Source: Fretibacterium sp. OH1220_COT-178 (GTDB taxonomy: Bacteria; Synergistota; Synergistia; Synergistales; Aminobacteriaceae). From it: 64,000 bases of DNA. Under the pieces are notes generated by a model, which saw only the letters and a program-made list of their open reading frames with translations, was not told where the DNA came from and did no database searches. The stretch is from NCBI RefSeq assembly GCF_003860125.1, contig NZ_RQYL01000008.1:1-64000 (forward strand). Reading direction: 5' to 3'. A program made the translations under genes and the position numbers. Positions 16,580 through 26,128 of this stretch are shown in pieces. Numbering within the stretch: position 1 is the stretch's first letter; every line of letters begins with the position of its first letter.

Positions 16580-18352
16580 ATGCCAGTGACGAACGAGAAG
16601 ACGAGGAACGGCGAAAGCCGCCGGGACTTCTGCCTCCGCCTCTGCGCGGCGGCCGGACAGGGCCTTCAGACCATGGAGGACATGCTGTGCCAGCTGCTGA
16701 CGGACGCGGGCTACCATCTTTTTTCGACGCGCGAGTACATGTCCCGCGTCCGGGGCGGCAACAACTCCACGAGCATCCGCGTCTCCACCCGGCCGGTCCG
16801 GGCATGGAGCGAACGCATCGACCTGCTCTTCGTGCTCGCGGAGGGAGTGCGCCCGAACGTCCTGAGCCGGGTGACGCCCGAGACGACCGTCGTGGCAGAC
16901 CTCGCGCGTCTGGAGGCCGACGCCGCGAAGCTCCGGGAGACGGGGGCCTCCCTCGTCGACCTTCCCCTGGCCGCCAAAGCCAAGGAGCTGGGCGGCGCCA
17001 TCTATGAGGCGACGCTCGTGGGCGGCCTCGTCGCCGGGGTCCTGGGCCTGCTCCCGGAGTCCGCCGATCCCCTGTACGAGGCGCGCTTCAAGGTCGCCGA
17101 GGTGGCGGCACGCAACAAGGAGGCCTTTCGCAGGGGGCACGCGCTGGGGGTCGAACTCCGCGACGCGCACCCCAGGTTTGCCCTCAACCCGCCCTCGTCC
17201 GCCTCGTCGGCGCGCATGCTCATGAGCGGGAACCTGTCCGTCGCCGTGGGCTGCGCCGCCGCGGGCTGCAATTTCGTCTCCGCCTACCCGATGTCCCCGG
17301 GCACGGCGCTCTTCAGCTTCTTCTCCAAGAACGCAGGGCTGTTCGACTGCGCCGTCGAACAGGCCGAGGACGAGATCGCCGCCATCAACATGGCGATCGG
17401 AGCCTCCTATGCCGGAGCACGCACCTTGGTCTCCACCTCGGGCGGCGGCTTTGCCCTGATGGGAGAGGGGCTCAGCCTCGCGGGCATCACGGAGACGCCC
17501 GTGGTGGTCCACCTGGCCCAGCGTCCGGGCCCCGCGACGGGCATGGCGACGCGCACGGAGCAGGCCGATCTGAACCTGGCGCTCTACGCGGGACACGGAG
17601 ACTTCCCCCGCGCGCTCCTCGCGCCCGGCTCCGCCGAGAGCGCTCCTGAGATCGCCGCGCGGGCCTTCGCCATCGCCGCGAAGTTCCAGACCCCCGTCAT
17701 TCTGCTGACCGACCAGCATTTCCTGGACAGCGCCTACGACCTCGCGCCGCCGGACCCGGGAGTGCTTCCCCAGCCGGAGGGTCCCGTGAGGACAGCGGCC
17801 GGCTACGCGCGCTACGCCCTCTCGGACAGTCCCCTGTCCCCCCGGGGCGTCCCCGGCCACGGTGAAGGGCTGGTGGGGTTCGACAGCCACGAGCACACGG
17901 AGGACGCGCACATCACCGAGGACTTCGCCCTGCGCGTCCGCATGAACGACAAGCGCATGGCCAAGCTGGAGCGGATGAGGGACGAGGCGATGCCCCCGAC
18001 GGTCGTCGGCCCCCGCGGAGCCAAGATCCTGGTCGTCTGCTGGGGCTCCTTGGCGGAGCCCCTGAAGGAGGCGTTCGCCGTCCTCGACCCGGACGATGCG
18101 GCACTGGTCTGCTGCGAGCAGGTCTACCCGCTTTCCCGCGAGATGGACGCCCTGATGCGGAGCGCCGAACGGCGCATCTTCGTCGAGAACAACGCCGCCG
18201 GCCAGTTCGCCCGCCTGGTCCATCTGGAGACGGGATTCGCGGCCACCGACACGGTCTTGAAGTACGACGGGCAGCCCTTCTCGGTGGAGGAGCTGACCGG
18301 GCGCCTGGGAGAGCTCCTGGGCCGTCATTCGCAGAAGGGGGCGGGACGATGA
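16580..18352 (+). CDS. 2-oxoacid:acceptor oxidoreductase, fused gamma-alpha subunit
   Basis: This subunit, with the next gene, oxidises a 2-oxoacid with coenzyme A to acyl-CoA, passing electrons to ferredoxin. The 590 residues comprise a gamma domain (about 1-190; CAAAGQGLQTMEDMLCQLL and YMSRVRGGNNSTSIRVS) and an alpha or pyrimidine-binding domain (from about residue 210; SAYPMSPGTALFSFF and VEQAEDEIAAINMAIGASYA). The arrangement is that of KorA-type two-subunit enzymes. The ATG follows AAGGAGCGA, and the stop overlaps the beta-subunit start (ATGA). The substrate cannot be told from sequence; 2-oxoglutarate and branched-chain 2-oxoacids are the main options. Confidence 0.9.
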   Translation: MPVTNEKTRNGESRRDFCLRLCAAAGQGLQTMEDMLCQLLTDAGYHLFSTREYMSRVRGGNNSTSIRVSTRPVRAWSERIDLLFVLAEGVRPNVLSRVTPETTVVADLARLEADAAKLRETGASLVDLPLAAKAKELGGAIYEATLVGGLVAGVLGLLPESADPLYEARFKVAEVAARNKEAFRRGHALGVELRDAHPRFALNPPSSASSARMLMSGNLSVAVGCAAAGCNFVSAYPMSPGTALFSFFSKNAGLFDCAVEQAEDEIAAINMAIGASYAGARTLVSTSGGGFALMGEGLSLAGITETPVVVHLAQRPGPATGMATRTEQADLNLALYAGHGDFPRALLAPGSAESAPEIAARAFAIAAKFQTPVILLTDQHFLDSAYDLAPPDPGVLPQPEGPVRTAAGYARYALSDSPLSPRGVPGHGEGLVGFDSHEHTEDAHITEDFALRVRMNDKRMAKLERMRDEAMPPTVVGPRGAKILVVCWGSLAEPLKEAFAVLDPDDAALVCCEQVYPLSREMDALMRSAERRIFVENNAAGQFARLVHLETGFAATDTVLKYDGQPFSVEELTGRLGELLGRHSQKGAGR

Positions 18353-19239
18353 ACGCGCAGCGGAACGGAGCGAAAACGGGCGGGACACCCTTCGATTACC
18401 ACGGCGAGATCTCCTGGTGCCCTGGGTGCGGGGACTACAAGATCCTGGAATGCCTCAAGGCCGCCCTCACGGAGCTGGGCCTCGACCCTACCGGGGTGGC
18501 GGTGGTCTCCGGGATCGGCCAGGCGGCCAAGATGCCCCACTACCTAACGGCGCATTTCTTCAACGGGCTCCACGGCCGTGCCCTCCCCGCGGCGACCGGT
18601 GTGCGGGCCGCGAATCCGAACCTGACGGTCATCGCGGTGGGCGGGGACGGCGACATGTACGGCGAGGGCGGAAACCACTTCATCCACACGGCCCGCCGCA
18701 ACCCGAACATCGCCCACATCGTCTGCAACAACATGATCTACGGACTGACCAAGGGGCAGGCCTCGCCGACCAGCCCGCTGGGCATGAGGACCGCCACGCA
18801 GCCGGAGGGCGTGAACAGCGTCCCGCTGAATCCTCTGGCTCTGGCGCTGGCCTGCGGGGCCTCCTTCGTGGCGCGCGGCTTCGCCGGGGCTCCGGATCTG
18901 ACCAAGGAGCTCATCAAAAAGGCGATCCTCCACAAGGGCTACGCGCTGGTCGACATCTTTCAGCCCTGCGTCTCGTTCAACAAGCTCAACACGTGGCAGT
19001 GGTTCGCGGCCAACACCGTGGAGCTGGACCGGAACCGGGACGCCTCGGATCTCGCGGAGGCCAACCGCCTGGCCTTTCAGTCGGAGCCGTGGCCCCTGGG
19101 CGTCCTTTACGAGGGCCCGGGCCGCCCCACCTTCGAGGAGGGGCTGGCGCCGTGGCGGAGCGGGGACGGGACGCCCCTGTTCGGCCGGGAGGCGCCCACG
19201 GCGGCCGTACGCGAGTTCCTGAAGGCAATGCAGGGATGA
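18349..19239 (+). CDS. 2-oxoacid:ferredoxin oxidoreductase, beta subunit
   Basis: The thiamine-diphosphate-binding partner of the preceding subunit. In 296 residues it shows WCPGCGDYKILECLK (Cys residues of the cluster region), the TPP motif AVGGDGDMYGEGGNHFIHTA at about residues 97-116, and CNNMIYGLTKGQASPTSPLG followed by the family FQPCVSFN segment. Only three cysteines cluster near the N- and central parts, in line with a single [4Fe-4S] centre. Start and stop of the two subunits overlap by four bases, so they are translated together. dprA follows after 23 bases. Confidence 0.93.
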   Translation: MNAQRNGAKTGGTPFDYHGEISWCPGCGDYKILECLKAALTELGLDPTGVAVVSGIGQAAKMPHYLTAHFFNGLHGRALPAATGVRAANPNLTVIAVGGDGDMYGEGGNHFIHTARRNPNIAHIVCNNMIYGLTKGQASPTSPLGMRTATQPEGVNSVPLNPLALALACGASFVARGFAGAPDLTKELIKKAILHKGYALVDIFQPCVSFNKLNTWQWFAANTVELDRNRDASDLAEANRLAFQSEPWPLGVLYEGPGRPTFEEGLAPWRSGDGTPLFGREAPTAAVREFLKAMQG

Positions 19240-19262
19240 GGCGTCCCCCCGGGGGACGGAGC

Positions 19263-20366
19263 ATGAATCATCCCCTGCTCAGGGCCGCTCTGCTGCTCGG
19301 CGCCGCCCGCGCCCCCCTGAGCGCTTTCGAGGCCCTGCGGGATCGATACGGGCCCGATGCGCTCGAGACCGGCGGCGAGGCGCTCTTGGGACGCCTGGAG
19401 CTTCGTCCGGCCGTCCGGGCCAGGCTGGAGGAGCTTCTGCGGGATCGGGACTGGGCGGACCGGGAACTGGAGCGGACGAAGGCCGCGGGCGCCCGTTTTC
19501 TGACGATCGACGACGAGGGCTATCCCCCAAGGCTGAAGGACCTTCCGCAGCCGCCGATAGGACTCTACGTCAGGGGGGCCTTCGATTTCGCGCACACGCC
19601 ATCCGTAGCGGTGGTCGGGACCCGGAAATGCAGTCCGTACGCGAAGTCGGTGGGCGAGGCCCTGGGACGAGCCCTCGCGCGATCCGGCTATCTCGTGGTC
19701 AGCGGCGGGGCCCGCGGGGTCGACGCCGCGGGACACATCGGATGCCTGGCGGAGAACGGCCGCACCGTCGCCATTTTGGGCACGGCCGTGAACCGCGTCT
19801 ACCCCTCGGAGCACCGCGACCTCTTCGCCCGCATCGCCGAGCGCGGGGCCCTGGTGTCCGAGTACCCGATGGACACGGGCGGGGATCCCTGGCGCTTCCC
19901 CGAGCGCAACCGCATCATCGTGGGCATGGCGGGCCGCGTGGTCGTGGTGGAGTCCCCGGAGGACGGCGGCGCCATGATCACCGCCCGCCTGGCGCTCGAC
20001 ATCGGACGGGAGGTCTGGTGCGTCCCTGGCCGGATCACGGAGACGGTCTCCAAGGGGACCAACCGCCTGCTGCGCGACGGCGCGGAGCCCCTGATCGACG
20101 TCGAGGAGTTCGTCCAGAACATCTCGGGCCGGTACGGCCAACTGATGCTGGACCTCGGGGAGAGCGTGCCGAACGCCGCCCCCGAGCTCTCCACGGACGA
20201 AAAGATCGTCCTCGCGCTCCTGCAGCGGCAGGGCGGTCGGACGACCGACGAGCTGATGGCCGAGAGCGGCCTGGATCTGGCGACGCTCCAGGGCTGTCTG
20301 ATGACGCTTTCCGCGGCCGGGCTGGCGGTTCCGGCCGGGCCGGGCCGCTACTCCGCAGGGGCGTGA
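19263..20366 (+). CDS. dprA: DNA-processing protein DprA
   Basis: DprA binds incoming single-stranded DNA during natural transformation and loads RecA. The 367-residue protein has a helical N-terminus (HhH-like, to about residue 70) and the Rossmann-type core: PSVAVVGTRKCSPYAKSVGE, VSGGARGVDAAGHIG, ILGTAVNRVYPSEHRDL, PWRFPERNRIIVGMA and the VPGRITETVSKGTNRLL segment. A C-terminal winged-helix tail (about 305-367) is present. The frame is open far upstream, but the ATG at 19263 has GGGGGA six bases before it and gives the normal length. It is the third gene after the oxidoreductase pair, probably on the same transcript. Confidence 0.95.
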   Translation: MNHPLLRAALLLGAARAPLSAFEALRDRYGPDALETGGEALLGRLELRPAVRARLEELLRDRDWADRELERTKAAGARFLTIDDEGYPPRLKDLPQPPIGLYVRGAFDFAHTPSVAVVGTRKCSPYAKSVGEALGRALARSGYLVVSGGARGVDAAGHIGCLAENGRTVAILGTAVNRVYPSEHRDLFARIAERGALVSEYPMDTGGDPWRFPERNRIIVGMAGRVVVVESPEDGGAMITARLALDIGREVWCVPGRITETVSKGTNRLLRDGAEPLIDVEEFVQNISGRYGQLMLDLGESVPNAAPELSTDEKIVLALLQRQGGRTTDELMAESGLDLATLQGCLMTLSAAGLAVPAGPGRYSAGA

Positions 20367-20396
20367 GCCCAGGAGAAGCCGCTTTTTCCGCCCCCC

Positions 20397-21194
20397 TCAC
20401 CAGGAGAAGTTGTCGCCCAGGTAGAACTTGCGCGCCATGGGGTCTTGGGCGACCTCCTCGGGGGAGCCGTTCAGGAAGATTTTTCCGTCGTGGATCAGAT
20501 AGGTCCGGTCGGTGATGGAGAGGGTCTCGCGGACGTTGTGGTCGGTGATAAGCACGCCGTAGCCCTGTTCCCTCAGCGTGTGGATCATCGCCTGGATGTC
20601 GCTCACCGCGATGGGGTCGATGCCGCTGAAGGGCTCGTCCAGCAAAACGAAGCGCGGTCGCAGCGTCAGGGCGCGGGCGATCTCCACGCGGCGGCGCTCG
20701 CCGCCCGAGAGGGCATAGCCGCGGGTATCGGCGATGTGCGCGATGCCGAACTGCTCGAGCAGGCGGTCCGTGGCGTCCTCCGACGGACGTCCCAGCTCCT
20801 CCCAGACCAGGTCGATGTTCTCGCGCACCGTCAGGCTGCGGAACACCGAGGACTCCTGCGGCAGATAGCCGATCCCCGCCCGGGCCCGGGCGTAGACGGG
20901 CAGCCCGGTGACATCCCGATCCCCGATGAACACGCTTCCGGCGTCCGGCTTGACGAGCCCCACGATCATGTAGAACGAGGTCGTCTTGCCCGCTCCATTG
21001 GGCCCCAGAAGGCCGACCACCTCCCCCGGACCGACCTCGATGTCGACATCGGCCACGACGAGGCGCCCTCCGTACCCCTTGCGGAGCCCACGGGCCGCCA
21101 GCCGGAGGGGCTTCCTTCCTTCGGTGCCGTCCGTCGCCCCCGACTCCGGAACGGAGGAGGGGGCGGGCCTGCCCTTCCCCTTTTTCGCACTCAT
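20397..21194 (-). CDS. lptB: Lipopolysaccharide export ABC transporter ATP-binding protein LptB
   Basis: LptB powers extraction of LPS from the inner membrane with LptFG. ABC motifs: Walker [17 protein letters not shown], the Q-loop in [13 protein letters not shown] (the LptB-type PQE), signature [16 protein letters not shown], Walker [15 protein letters not shown] and switch TDHN. The C-terminus [20 protein letters not shown] is typical of LptB. A charged, Pro-rich extension of about 27 residues precedes the usual start; the ATG overlaps the lptA stop (ATGA at 21191-21194), which supports it. lptF and lptG are not in the window. Confidence 0.95.
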   Translation of the reverse strand: MSAKKGKGRPAPSSVPESGATDGTEGRKPLRLAARGLRKGYGGRLVVADVDIEVGPGEVVGLLGPNGAGKTTSFYMIVGLVKPDAGSVFIGDRDVTGLPVYARARAGIGYLPQESSVFRSLTVRENIDLVWEELGRPSEDATDRLLEQFGIAHIADTRGYALSGGERRRVEIARALTLRPRFVLLDEPFSGIDPIAVSDIQAMIHTLREQGYGVLITDHNVRETLSITDRTYLIHDGKIFLNGSPEEVAQDPMARKFYLGDNFSW

Positions 21195-22069
21195 CGCCTG
21201 CCGCCCTTTTTGTCGCCCGAGGCCGGCGCCCCGGAGGCGCGCGGGATCTCGATGGTGATCGTCGCCCGGTCCGCACTGGCGACCCCCGACTGGCTCACGA
21301 TGCCGCCCAGCGCCTCCACTCGGTTCTGCTCGGGGAAATAGACGAGGGAGTCCGAGGTCAGGGTCCGCCCCTTCTGGACCGCCCGGACGTTGCCGCTCAG
21401 GACGACGCTGCCCCGTTCCTCGGAGTAGATCGCCCTGTCGCCGTTCAGGCTCACCGCATCGCCGGTGCGGTTCGGCCGCCCCTCGATCCAGACCTTGGAC
21501 TTGGCCGTCATGGACACCAGGACGCCGTCGCGAATCAGCCCCTCCATCGCCCCCGCACCGAAGGCAATGCCCATCGAGCGGTCCTCCACGCGCCGGGCGT
21601 TCACCAGCCACACCTTCGTCTGGCGGTCCTCGCCGGAGGGGGACACCCCCCCGCGCCCGATGAGGGTCACGCGGTCCGCATCCAGCGTTATCGTCCCCAC
21701 ACCGCCCCGGACCCCCTTGACCATTTTGCATGAGGGCGGTTCCCCGAAGGAAAGCTCCATGCTTCCGGCCCGCAGGTCTATCCGGTCGCCCTGCCAGTCT
21801 CCGGAGGCCGTGACCCCCTCGTCGAACAGCACCTCACGCCGTTCGACGTTTCCGGTTCCCCGGGGCGCCGTCACGGTCAGCCCGTCCGCTACGATGACGA
21901 CGTTTCCCGTCGCCAGAAAGTCCCCCGTCCCGGAGTCGAACCGCATCCGATTGGCGGAGAGGCTCGCCTTGTCCGGAAGGTTCGCCGTGTCCGAGGCCTC
22001 GCCCCTCGTCCCTCCCCACACAACAATCAACACCATCAGCAACGCCGACAGAAAAACCGCACGTCGCAC
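21191..22069 (-). CDS. lptA: LptA/OstA-type periplasmic lipopolysaccharide transport protein
   Basis: A 292-residue exported protein: signal peptide ([19 protein letters not shown], cleavage near residue 25) followed by beta-rich repeats typical of the OstA fold, such as [19 protein letters not shown] and [20 protein letters not shown] near residues 42 and 210. LptA-like proteins form the periplasmic bridge for LPS. The protein is longer than E. coli LptA (185) and may hold two OstA units. The GTG start follows GGAGGAGG, and translation is coupled to lptB. The tail is Lys/Arg-rich. Confidence 0.85.
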   Translation of the reverse strand: MRRAVFLSALLMVLIVVWGGTRGEASDTANLPDKASLSANRMRFDSGTGDFLATGNVVIVADGLTVTAPRGTGNVERREVLFDEGVTASGDWQGDRIDLRAGSMELSFGEPPSCKMVKGVRGGVGTITLDADRVTLIGRGGVSPSGEDRQTKVWLVNARRVEDRSMGIAFGAGAMEGLIRDGVLVSMTAKSKVWIEGRPNRTGDAVSLNGDRAIYSEERGSVVLSGNVRAVQKGRTLTSDSLVYFPEQNRVEALGGIVSQSGVASADRATITIEIPRASGAPASGDKKGGRR

Positions 22070-22160
22070 CGCTCCAACCTCCTCCCGTCCGATCGCGGGA
22101 TATGTGCGCCCATTATAACCCAGGGGCCGAAGGCAGGAGCGGCCCGGCGCACGGGAGGGG

Positions 22161-23435
22161 TCAGGAGGCCCTCGGGTCGGTCAGGGCGAACTCCCGCGCC
22201 AGGACCTCCACCGCAGCATCGGCACTGGTCCCCTCGACCAGGACGGAGATGTTGATCTCCGACGTCGAGATGCCCAGGATGGAGATGTTGCGGGACCGCA
22301 GTGCGGCGAAGAGACGTCCGGCGACGCCCGTGGAGGCGTTCATCCCGTTTCCCACGGCCGAGACCTTGGCCACGGGCACGCCGGGCTCGACCTCCCAGCC
22401 CTTCAGCCCATGCTCTTCCATGTAGTCGGAGATGGCCTTGACGATCCGGTCGGTATCGCCGTCCAGGACCGTGAAGGTGAGAAACGAAAGCCCCTCGTCC
22501 CGGACCATCGAGATCATGTCGATGGTCGCCCCGCGGGCGGCCAGGGCCTGAAAAAGCCCGGAGATGACGTCTCCATTTCCGGGGATCCTTTTGACGACGA
22601 ACTTCGTCTGGCTGCGCGTCACGGTGACGCCCGTCACCGCAGGGTGTTCCATCCACTCCGGCAATTCCTTGACCACGCGGGTACCCCTTTCGTCCGAAAA
22701 AGTCGAGGCGCAATACAGCTCCACCCCGTACCTCTGCGCCAGCTCGACGGCCCTCATGTGGAGGACCTTGGCCCCCAGGGCCGCCAGCTCCAGCATCTCG
22801 TCGTAGGTGATGCAGTCCAGCTTGCGCGCGCCCGGCACCTTGTTGGGGTCGCAGGTGAAGATGCCCGGCACGTCGCTGTAGATCTCGCAGCGCGCCCCCG
22901 CCTTGGCCGCGATCGCCACGGCGGACGTGTCCGATCCCCCACGCCCCAGGGTCGTCAGCTCCCCCTCGGGCGTCACGCCCTGAAACCCCGTGATCACCAC
23001 CACATCGCAGCGTTCCAGATCCCTCTTGAGCTGGGAGAGATCGATGTCCTGGATGCGCGCGTTGCTGTAGTTGCCCGACGTGACGATCCCCAATTGAAAG
23101 GCGTTGTGGGAGATGGCGGGAACGCCCAACCCGTTCAATGCCATGGACAGCAGGGCCGCGGAGATCTGCTCGCCCGTCGTCAGGAGCATGTCCATCTCCC
23201 GGGCGGAGGGGTTCGGCGCGACCTCCCGGGCCAGGGCGATCAGGCCATCCGTCGTCTTTCCCATTGCGGAGACCACGACGGCCAGTTTTTCCCCCGCAGC
23301 GGCACGGTCCTTGATCTTCCGGGCGACGCCGCGGATCTTCTCGGTCGTGGCCACGGACGAGCCGCCGTACTTCTGAACCACCAGTCCCGGTACGGCGGAT
23401 CCCGACACGCGCCCTTCGATGTCCCTCATTGTCAT
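22161..23435 (-). CDS. lysC: Aspartate kinase
   Basis: Phosphorylates aspartate, the first step to lysine, threonine, methionine and diaminopimelate. The 424-residue protein has the kinase N-terminus VVQKYGGSSVATTEKIRGVA, VVVSAMGKTTDGLIALA, LTTGEQISAALLSMAL, and GRGGSDTSAVAIAA, then two C-terminal ACT domains (about 265-335 and 345-420) for feedback control. Three starts are possible within 12 bases (GTG 23441, ATG 23435, ATG 23429); 23435 has the best spacing from AAAGGGGG. It lies 15 bases after dapH in the T-box-led operon, pointing to control by lysine supply. Confidence 0.96.
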   Translation of the reverse strand: MTMRDIEGRVSGSAVPGLVVQKYGGSSVATTEKIRGVARKIKDRAAAGEKLAVVVSAMGKTTDGLIALAREVAPNPSAREMDMLLTTGEQISAALLSMALNGLGVPAISHNAFQLGIVTSGNYSNARIQDIDLSQLKRDLERCDVVVITGFQGVTPEGELTTLGRGGSDTSAVAIAAKAGARCEIYSDVPGIFTCDPNKVPGARKLDCITYDEMLELAALGAKVLHMRAVELAQRYGVELYCASTFSDERGTRVVKELPEWMEHPAVTGVTVTRSQTKFVVKRIPGNGDVISGLFQALAARGATIDMISMVRDEGLSFLTFTVLDGDTDRIVKAISDYMEEHGLKGWEVEPGVPVAKVSAVGNGMNASTGVAGRLFAALRSRNISILGISTSEINISVLVEGTSADAAVEVLAREFALTDPRAS

Positions 23436-23450
23436 CGGCACCCCCTTTGC

Positions 23451-24164
23451 CTACAGTTTTCTCAGGTCCTCGACGATCTGGGTCTTTGAGGCGGTCCTGT
23501 CGTCCACCATTTTGATCACCTTGGCCGGGGACCCGGCGACCACCGCCCCGGCTGGGACGTCGCGGGTGACGATCGCCCCTGCCGCCACCACCGCGCCCGA
23601 GCCGACCTGGACCCCCTCCAGGATGACGGCATTCGCCCCCACCAGCACGTCGTCCCCGATCGTCACCGGTACGGCCGAGGCCGGCTCGACGACGCCGGCG
23701 ACCACCGCCCCGGCGCCGATATGGCACCGGGCTCCGATGCGCGCCCGTCCGCCCAGCACGCAGTTCATGTCGATCATCGTCCCCTCGCCGATCACGGCAC
23801 CGATGTTGATGACGGCGCCCATCATGACCACGGCCCCCTTGCCGATCGCGACCCGGTCACGGATGATCGCCCCCGGCTCGATGCGCGCCTCGTACCGGGT
23901 CAGGTCCGTCAGAGGGACGGCGGAATTCCGGGCCAGAACCTCCACCTCGCTGGCCGTCACACGGGCCCCGTGGCGTTCCAGCCGCTCGCGGACCGCCCCA
24001 TGGTCGCCGAACAGCACGCCGAACTCCGCGCTCCCGACGAACTTGAGCTCGCCCCAGTCCAGCCCCTTCAGGTCGCCCGACACCCAGGCCCGCACGGGCG
24101 TGGTCTTCCTGGACTCCTTGATGAGGCGAATGATCTCCTCGGTGCTCATATCCCGATCCTGCAT
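23451..24164 (-). CDS. dapH: Tetrahydrodipicolinate N-acetyltransferase
   Basis: Acetylates tetrahydrodipicolinate in the acetylase branch of lysine and diaminopimelate synthesis. The 237-residue protein has the DapH/DapD N-terminal alpha domain ([21 protein letters not shown]) and a left-handed beta helix of hexapeptide repeats (about 95-205), with [20 protein letters not shown] and [14 protein letters not shown], and ends with [11 protein letters not shown]. The pattern MGAVINIGA...MNCVLGGRA is that of the acetyl rather than succinyl transferase. The ATG at 24164 follows GGAGAG. It lies 3 bases after dapB and before lysC. Confidence 0.92.
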   Translation of the reverse strand: MQDRDMSTEEIIRLIKESRKTTPVRAWVSGDLKGLDWGELKFVGSAEFGVLFGDHGAVRERLERHGARVTASEVEVLARNSAVPLTDLTRYEARIEPGAIIRDRVAIGKGAVVMMGAVINIGAVIGEGTMIDMNCVLGGRARIGARCHIGAGAVVAGVVEPASAVPVTIGDDVLVGANAVILEGVQVGSGAVVAAGAIVTRDVPAGAVVAGSPAKVIKMVDDRTASKTQIVEDLRKL

Positions 24165-24167
24165 CGT

Positions 24168-24827
24168 TCAGCTCTCCTCCACAGATTTTTTCAGCACGTC
24201 CCTGAAAGAATAAAACCCGGGCCTCGCCGTCCTCGCGAACTCGGCCGCACGCAGCGCCCCCAGGGCGAAGACGCTCCGGTTCAGAGCCCGGTGGGTTAGC
24301 GTCAGCACCTCGCCGTCGTTGCCGAAACAGACCGTGTGGTCCCCCGGCACGCCGCCCAGCCTAAGGGAATGGGTGGGGCAGTCGCGCCCCGCGGCCTCGC
24401 GCAGCAGGATCGCCGTACCCGAAGGGGCATCCTTCTTTCGGTTGTGGTGCGTCTCCGATATCTCCAGGTCCCAGTCCGAAAGAAGCGGTGCGTAGTCCTT
24501 CAGGATCATGGCGAGGACGTTCACGCCTGTGGCGAAATTGAAGCTCTGCACCACCGGCACCTCCGTCCCGAGCGCCCGCAGGAGGCTGAAGTGCTCCTCC
24601 TTCAGTGCCGTCGTCCCGACGACCAGCCCGCACCGATGTTCGCGGCACAGCGACGCCGTCCCCGCCAGCGCGGCGTGCGACGAGAAATCCACGAGGACCT
24701 CGGGCCGCTCCCGGCACTCCACGCCCTCGAGGTCCGACGTCAGCACCAGGCTGTGACCCAACGCGCCGAACGCCCTCTCGACCTCCACGCCCATCCGGCC
24801 CCTGCAGCCGACAATTCCGTACTTCAT
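24168..24827 (-). CDS. dapB: 4-hydroxy-tetrahydrodipicolinate reductase
   Basis: Reduces hydroxy-tetrahydrodipicolinate with NAD(P)H. The 219-residue protein starts KYGIVGCRGRMGVEVERAF (dinucleotide-binding GxxGxxG), contains VLVDFSSHAAL, VVGTTAL, FNFATGVNVL and the substrate-binding and catalytic signature ETHHNRKKDAPSGTA. It is shorter than the E. coli enzyme (273) but similar to the compact DapB of thermotogae and clostridia. The ATG follows GGAGGTGG. It is the first gene after the T-box leader. Confidence 0.95.
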   Translation of the reverse strand: MKYGIVGCRGRMGVEVERAFGALGHSLVLTSDLEGVECRERPEVLVDFSSHAALAGTASLCREHRCGLVVGTTALKEEHFSLLRALGTEVPVVQSFNFATGVNVLAMILKDYAPLLSDWDLEISETHHNRKKDAPSGTAILLREAAGRDCPTHSLRLGGVPGDHTVCFGNDGEVLTLTHRALNRSVFALGALRAAEFARTARPGFYSFRDVLKKSVEES

Positions 24828-24866
24828 GGCAGTCCACCTCCATCATCGAACCCCGGGGACATCCCC

Positions 24867-25187
24867 GCAAAAAAAAAGCACGTCCCCACATCAACGTAGG
24901 GACGCGCCCACAGGCACGCGGTACCACCCTGCTTGAACTCCGTCTCCGTACCGGAGCTCCACCTCAAAGGCCACTGACGCGGGCCCGAACGTGAACGTAC
25001 TCCAGGACCAGCGGTCCCTTTCCGCCCCGGCTCCACAGGCCTTAGGCCGCGTTCCTCCACGGGACGCCCCGCGGATCCTCCCCCGGCCGTTCGACGTCTC
25101 TCAGCCTGCGAACGTCGCTCTCTGTCCCGGACGGCAGGAGGCGGCCCCTGTATCCTCGCCTTTTCCCGACCATAAATGAATAGAGTT
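24867..25187 (-). promoter_or_regulatory. T-box leader of the dapB-dapH-lysC operon
   Basis: The minus strand contains the T-box sequence AGGGTGGTACCGCG (24917-24930), which binds the uncharged tRNA 3' end, directly before a terminator. Upstream, AGAGAG near 25120 and GGCTGAGAG, flanking a short CGACGT/ACGTCG stem, look like the AG-bulge and distal loop of Stem I. The specifier codon could not be fixed by eye. The downstream genes suggest tRNA-Lys, by inference. Low lysine would favour the antiterminator and read-through. Confidence 0.9.
24869..24907 (-). terminator. T-box terminator
   Basis: Stem GCGCGTCCC with GGGACGTGC (arms 24899-24907 and 24878-24886, one GT pair) followed by nine T residues on the minus strand. 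It competes with the T-box antiterminator just upstream. Confidence 0.9.
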
Positions 25188-25193
25188 CATAGG

Positions 25194-25221
25194 ATTATAC
25201 CCCCCGTCCCGGCCCTGTCAA
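25194..25221 (-). promoter_or_regulatory. Promoter of the T-box/dap operon inside the end of the LysR gene
   Basis: Minus-strand TTGACA (25216-25221), a 16-base spacer and TATAAT (25194-25199), both perfect consensus. The -10 overlaps the TAA stop of the LysR-type gene on the same strand. Confidence 0.85.
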
Positions 25222-26076
25222 GGAACCCGGGGGCTCATCGCGATCCCCGCCCGCCCCGGAGGGCGGCGGCAGCCCCGTTTTCTCGATGAAATCGAGAAAG
25301 GCCGCGGCCTGCCTCAGGCGAAGGACCTCGTTTCGATAGTAGAGGAAGGTGTGACGCAGGACTGGCTGCCCCCGGCCATCGTACATCGGCGTGCGAAAAA
25401 GGCCGGAGCCGAAATTGGCGAGGGAGGACTCCGAGACGAAGGCATATCCCATGCCGAGCGAGACCAGCTTCAGGCCGATGTTGGAGTTGCTGACCCGAAC
25501 GAGGCTCCTTGGGGGGTGTCTGTAGCGCTCGTTCCACCAGGCATCCAGCAGGGCGTTCAGCTTGGCGTTCCTGACGGCGTCGATCCGGGGCAGCATCGGG
25601 AGATCCGCAAGGTCGATCGGTTCCTTCGAGACGACGTACATCGGCTCGGATCCCAGGTGCACCCGCCGCCCGTGAAAAAGCTTGACGTTGGGCTGGGCCA
25701 CCAGCTGAAAGGCAACCTCGGGGCAGCGGCTCGCAAAGGAGGCGATGAGAGGAGGAAGAACGCTCTCCAGCAGAACGTAAATGGCCCCTATCCTCAGCTC
25801 GCCGGATACCCTCCCCTCCTGAAACGCCGCGAGGTCGCTCTTCAGCACCTCGTAGTCCATCAGCATCTTCCGGGCGGCGTCAAGCAGCCGGTCGCCCCGC
25901 TCCGTGAACGCGATTCCCTTCGACCTGCGGATTACGAGCGGGACTCCGAACTCGCGCTCCAGGTTCTTGATTCTCCGCGTCAGCGCGGGCTGAGACAGGA
26001 AAAGGGTCTGAGCCGCATGCGTCATGTTGCGGTCCCGCGCCAGCTCGACCAAGATGCGGCAGTCCAGATAATCCAT
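25195..26076 (-). CDS. LysR-family transcriptional regulator
   Basis: A 293-residue activator-type regulator. The N-terminal winged helix-turn-helix is clear: MTHAAQTLFLSQPALTRRIK with LEREFGVPLVIRRSKGIAFT, residues about 18-55. The C-terminal ligand-binding domain spans about 90-275 and ends in a Pro/Gly-rich tail. The ATG follows GGAGGCCTTT. It is divergent from the YfcC-like carrier and M20 amidohydrolase, with a perfect 18-base palindrome between them, so it most likely controls them. The effector is unknown. Confidence 0.9.
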   Translation of the reverse strand: MDYLDCRILVELARDRNMTHAAQTLFLSQPALTRRIKNLEREFGVPLVIRRSKGIAFTERGDRLLDAARKMLMDYEVLKSDLAAFQEGRVSGELRIGAIYVLLESVLPPLIASFASRCPEVAFQLVAQPNVKLFHGRRVHLGSEPMYVVSKEPIDLADLPMLPRIDAVRNAKLNALLDAWWNERYRHPPRSLVRVSNSNIGLKLVSLGMGYAFVSESSLANFGSGLFRTPMYDGRGQPVLRHTFLYYRNEVLRLRQAAAFLDFIEKTGLPPPSGAGGDRDEPPGSLTGPGRGV

Positions 26077-26101
26077 AAAGGCCTCCCCGCGATAACGAAC
26101 G

Positions 26102-26119
26102 CTTATTTCATGAAATAAG
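26102..26119. promoter_or_regulatory. Perfect palindrome, probable LysR-type operator
   Basis: CTTATTTCATGAAATAAG is an 18-base perfect inverted repeat 25 bases upstream of the LysR-type start and just before the -35 of the divergent carrier gene, as expected for the primary site of the divergently encoded regulator. Confidence 0.6.
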
Positions 26120-26128
26120 AACGCGCCA

